Shown: positions 61,843 through 64,000 of the stretch, piece after piece
How the letters are laid out: every line of letters begins with the position of its first letter
Numbering within the stretch: the first letter of the stretch is position 1
Assembly: GCF_016741855.1 (NCBI RefSeq)
Contig: NZ_JAERRH010000002.1
Coordinates: forward strand, 124,001-188,000
Source of the DNA: Streptomyces musisoli
GTDB taxonomy: Bacteria > Actinomycetota > Actinomycetes > Streptomycetales > Streptomycetaceae
DNA: 64,000 nt
Direction of reading: 5' to 3'
The notes under the pieces: model-generated
Database searches by the model: none
Told to the model about the DNA's origin: nothing
What the model saw: only the letters and a program-made list of their open reading frames with translations
Made by a program: the position numbers and the translations under genes

Positions 61843-62913
61843 GTGGACTTCGGTCTGAACTTTTTCCCGGTCTTCACACCTGATCACAAGTCCGCCTCCC
61901 AGTTCTATCGCGAGGCCATCGCGTTGAGTCAGATCGCGGAGGAGTACGGCTTCGAGCACGTACAGACCGTCGAGCACTACGGCACCCCGTACGGCGGCTA
62001 CAGCCCGGACCCGGTGACCCTGCTCTCCGCGATCGCCGCCCGCACCAAGACCATCCGGGTCGCCACCGGCGCCGTCATCCCCGCCTTCTCCCACCCCCTC
62101 CAGCTCGCCAGCAAGCTCGCGATGCTGGACAACATCTCCGAGGGACGCCTGGACGTCGGCTTCGGCCGGGCCTGGCTGCCCCAGGAGTTCGAGTGGCTGG
62201 GCGTGTCCATCGACGAGAGCCGCCGCCGCTTCAGCGAGGGCATCGAGGCCTGCCGCCGGCTGTGGACCGAGGAGAACGTCGTCTTCGAGGGCGAGTTCCA
62301 CTCCTTCGGACCGGTCACGCTGTCGCCCCGCCCCTACCAGCAGTCCGGCCCGCCGGTGTTCGTGGCCTCCGCCTCCAGCCCCGAGTCCTGTGCCGCGGCC
62401 GGCCAGGCCGGCTACCACCTCCAGATCGTGCCGACGATCGTCAGCCCCGAGACCGTGGTGGAGATGCTCACCGCCTACCGCAAGGGCTGGGCGGACGCCG
62501 GCCACCGGGCGGGCGCGGCGCGCATCCAGCTCAAGTACAACTGCTACCTCTCCGACGACCGCGACGAGGCGCTCCGCCGCGGCGAGGAGATGGAGAACAA
62601 CCACGTCGTGCTGATGTCCCAGGCCGCCGAGGGCTGGCTGCGCAAGAGTTCGGACCAGTACAAGGGGTACGACAAGCTCGTCGACAAGGCGCGCGAGTAC
62701 GACTTCGGCAAGGCGCTCAGCGACGGCAGGATCCTGGCCGGCAACACGGACGACGTGGTGCGCCAGCTGGACGCCACCCGGGAGAAGTACAGCGACGACC
62801 TGTGCGTCAGCATCCAGGTCAACTCCGGCTACACCGACTTCCGCGAGTCGGAGCGCACGCTGCGCCTGTTCGCCGAGCAGGTGGCCCCCCGGTTCCGCCC
62901 TGCCGCTCGCTGA
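61843..62913 (+). CDS. Luciferase-like (LLM class) flavin-dependent monooxygenase
   Basis: 356 residues from GTG 61843 (AGGAG 7 bases upstream); longer in-frame extensions lack a ribosome binding site. The bacterial-luciferase TIM barrel is recognisable: DFGLNFFPVF, EYGFEHVQTVEHYGTPYGGY, TKTIRVATGAVIPAFSHPLQ, LDVGFGRAWLPQEFEWLGVS. These enzymes use reduced FMN supplied by a partner reductase, and the next gene, 63 bases on, is such a reductase. In natural-product clusters they perform hydroxylations, N-oxidations or Baeyer-Villiger reactions. Substrate is unknown; an anthranilate-derived or macrolide intermediate are both possible. Confidence 0.9.
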   Translation: MDFGLNFFPVFTPDHKSASQFYREAIALSQIAEEYGFEHVQTVEHYGTPYGGYSPDPVTLLSAIAARTKTIRVATGAVIPAFSHPLQLASKLAMLDNISEGRLDVGFGRAWLPQEFEWLGVSIDESRRRFSEGIEACRRLWTEENVVFEGEFHSFGPVTLSPRPYQQSGPPVFVASASSPESCAAAGQAGYHLQIVPTIVSPETVVEMLTAYRKGWADAGHRAGAARIQLKYNCYLSDDRDEALRRGEEMENNHVVLMSQAAEGWLRKSSDQYKGYDKLVDKAREYDFGKALSDGRILAGNTDDVVRQLDATREKYSDDLCVSIQVNSGYTDFRESERTLRLFAEQVAPRFRPAAR

Positions 62914-62976
62914 CCGCCCGCGGCGAAGCCGCCGGGCCGCCAGGTGCTCATCCCGTCGACGAATGCGAGGTGGACC

Positions 62977-63483
62977 GTGCTTGATTCGCAGATGTCCGTG
63001 GTGGAACCCGAGACGTTCCGCGACGCGATGAGCAGCCTGGCGTCCGGTGTCGCCGTGGTGACCGCCGCCGGCCTCGAGGGCGGCCCGTGCGGGCTGCTGG
63101 TGTCCTCGCTGTGCTCCTACAGCGCGACACCGCCGTCGGTGCTGCTGGCGATCGACCGGCGGTCACGCTCCTGCACACCGCTGCTCGCGGCCGAGGAGTT
63201 CGGCATCCATCTGCTGCACGCCGGACAGGGCGCGGCCGCGGCGGCGTTCGCGAGCCGCGCCGGCCACAAGTTCGCCGGGCAGCAGTGGTCCTGGGACGGA
63301 CCGGTGCCCCGGCTGGCCGACGCGCTGGTGTATCTGCGCTGCCTGCGGGCCCGGGTGGTCGAACACGGCGACCACGCGGTCCTGATCGGGGACGTGACCC
63401 GCTGCGAGGCCGCGCCGGGCGAACCGCTCGTCTACTTCCGGCGCGCCCTCGACTGGCAGCTGACCGCCCCCGACCGCCCCTGA
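62977..63483 (+). CDS. Flavin reductase (HpaC-like)
   Basis: 168 residues from GTG 62977 (GAGG 6 bases upstream). The flavin-reductase-like split-barrel pattern is present: FRDAMSSLASGVAVVTAAG, GLLVSSLCSYSATPPSVLLA, FGIHLLHAGQ, and the C-terminal VEHGDHAVLIGDVTRCE plus LVYFRRALDWQL. It should reduce FMN with NAD(P)H for the preceding luciferase-like monooxygenase in a two-component system. It ends 29 bases before the convergent LysR gene. Confidence 0.9.
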   Translation: MLDSQMSVVEPETFRDAMSSLASGVAVVTAAGLEGGPCGLLVSSLCSYSATPPSVLLAIDRRSRSCTPLLAAEEFGIHLLHAGQGAAAAAFASRAGHKFAGQQWSWDGPVPRLADALVYLRCLRARVVEHGDHAVLIGDVTRCEAAPGEPLVYFRRALDWQLTAPDRP

Positions 63484-63512
63484 TCCCCGGCCGGGTCCGG
63501 CGGTCCGGCGCG

Positions 63513-64000
63513 TCAGTTCCAGCCGCGGCCGCAGGCGAGAAGCCTGCTCTGGGCGGCGGCGACCTGCGGACGGGAGACCGCGTCCCCCTCACGGGTCGCC
63601 AGATACATGGTGGTGATCGGCGGTATCTCGGGGGCGAGCAGCGGGACGAGCGTGCCGCGGGCGAAGTCGTCGGCGCACAGGTACGTCGGGACCACGGCGA
63701 TGCCGATCGACGCCCGGAGCGCGGCCAGCACCGCCCGGTGGTCCGGCACCACCACATCCGGCGCACTGGGCGCCGGCCGGTGGAAGACCGACCACCAGTA
63801 GTGGTCGATCAGCGGCGCCGACTCGGCGTAGGCGACCAGCGGCCGCTCGGCCAGCACCTCCGGCGCACCGCCGGCCACCAGCTCGGGCCGCAGGGTGCGG
63901 GCCAGCTCGGGCGAGGCGACCAGGCTGCACTCCTCGTCGTACAGGGGCAGTGCGGTGACACCTGTCAGCCGGGGCCGTACCCGGACGACGATCACATCGA
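63513..64000 (-). CDS. LysR-family regulator, C-terminal part
   Basis: The frame is open to the right window edge, so only the last ~160 residues are visible and the helix-turn-helix is outside. The visible part is a type 2 periplasmic-binding-like effector domain: ALPLYDEECSLVASPELART, LVAYAESAPLIDHYWWSVF, LRASIGIAVVPTYLCADDFA. It is convergent with the flavin reductase and may control genes beyond the window or the anthranilate set. Ligand unknown. Confidence 0.8.
   Translation of the reverse strand, partial: DVIVVRVRPRLTGVTALPLYDEECSLVASPELARTLRPELVAGGAPEVLAERPLVAYAESAPLIDHYWWSVFHRPAPSAPDVVVPDHRAVLAALRASIGIAVVPTYLCADDFARGTLVPLLAPEIPPITTMYLATREGDAVSRPQVAAAQSRLLACGRGWN

Noticed and set aside
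1..64000. tRNA, rRNA or insertion-sequence transposase genes
   Set aside because: No cloverleaf-type sequence, rRNA motif, transposase frame or flanking IS inverted repeat was recognised on reading both strands.

Overview
The window is high-GC actinomycete DNA, almost certainly from a Streptomyces-type genome. Support comes from heavy G/C third-position bias, frequent GTG/TTG starts, an SsgA-like sporulation domain, a MmyB-like regulator, modular type I PKS genes and, most specifically, a tap-tpg gene pair (9197-12102), which services telomeres of linear Streptomyces replicons. The sequence therefore comes from a linear chromosome or linear plasmid, plausibly toward an arm. All functions below are read from sequence motifs; no database search was possible.

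Left flank (1-13.7 kb) is a patchwork of accessory genes: a partial phospholipase D-like gene, a small membrane protein, a sigma-like gene overlapping an unusual SsgA-domain fusion, a membrane-anchored Mrr-type nuclease, an ECF41-type sigma factor with an FAD oxidoreductase, an ankyrin/HEAT repeat protein, tap (frameshifted) and tpg, a DUF4142 secreted protein, a pirin gene remnant and a small DUF6153-like protein.

The core (13.8-55.7 kb) is a modular polyketide cluster. Five PKS genes on the minus strand (54522 down to 18162) encode a KSQ loading module and six extension modules with a terminal thioesterase. A P450, a SnoaL-like protein and an SDR follow on the same strand, then a long MmyB-like regulator with its own candidate promoter. 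A SAM methyltransferase is transcribed divergently from the PKS. Reading the modules in order (acetyl starter; mmal-KR; mal-DH/ER/KR; mmal-DH/KR; mal-KR; mmal-DH/KR; mal-DH/KR; TE) gives a 14-membered macrolactone C17H26O3. One hydroxylation (P450) and one O-methylation (methyltransferase) give C18H28O4, which fits the albocycline/cineromycin macrolide family in methyl, olefin and oxygen pattern.

The right flank (55.7-64 kb) is a second, anthranilate-centred gene set: a MarR regulator, a fused anthranilate synthase translationally coupled to a decayed class II DAHP synthase, a 2-aminobenzoate-CoA ligase, a nadC-like remnant, a luciferase-like monooxygenase with its flavin reductase, and a LysR regulator cut by the window edge. 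No enzyme in the window obviously accepts anthraniloyl-CoA, so this set either continues to the right or decorates the macrolide. Several reading-frame breaks in the window (tap, DAHP synthase, nadC) can be explained by missing G residues, so raw reads should be checked before any of them is called real.
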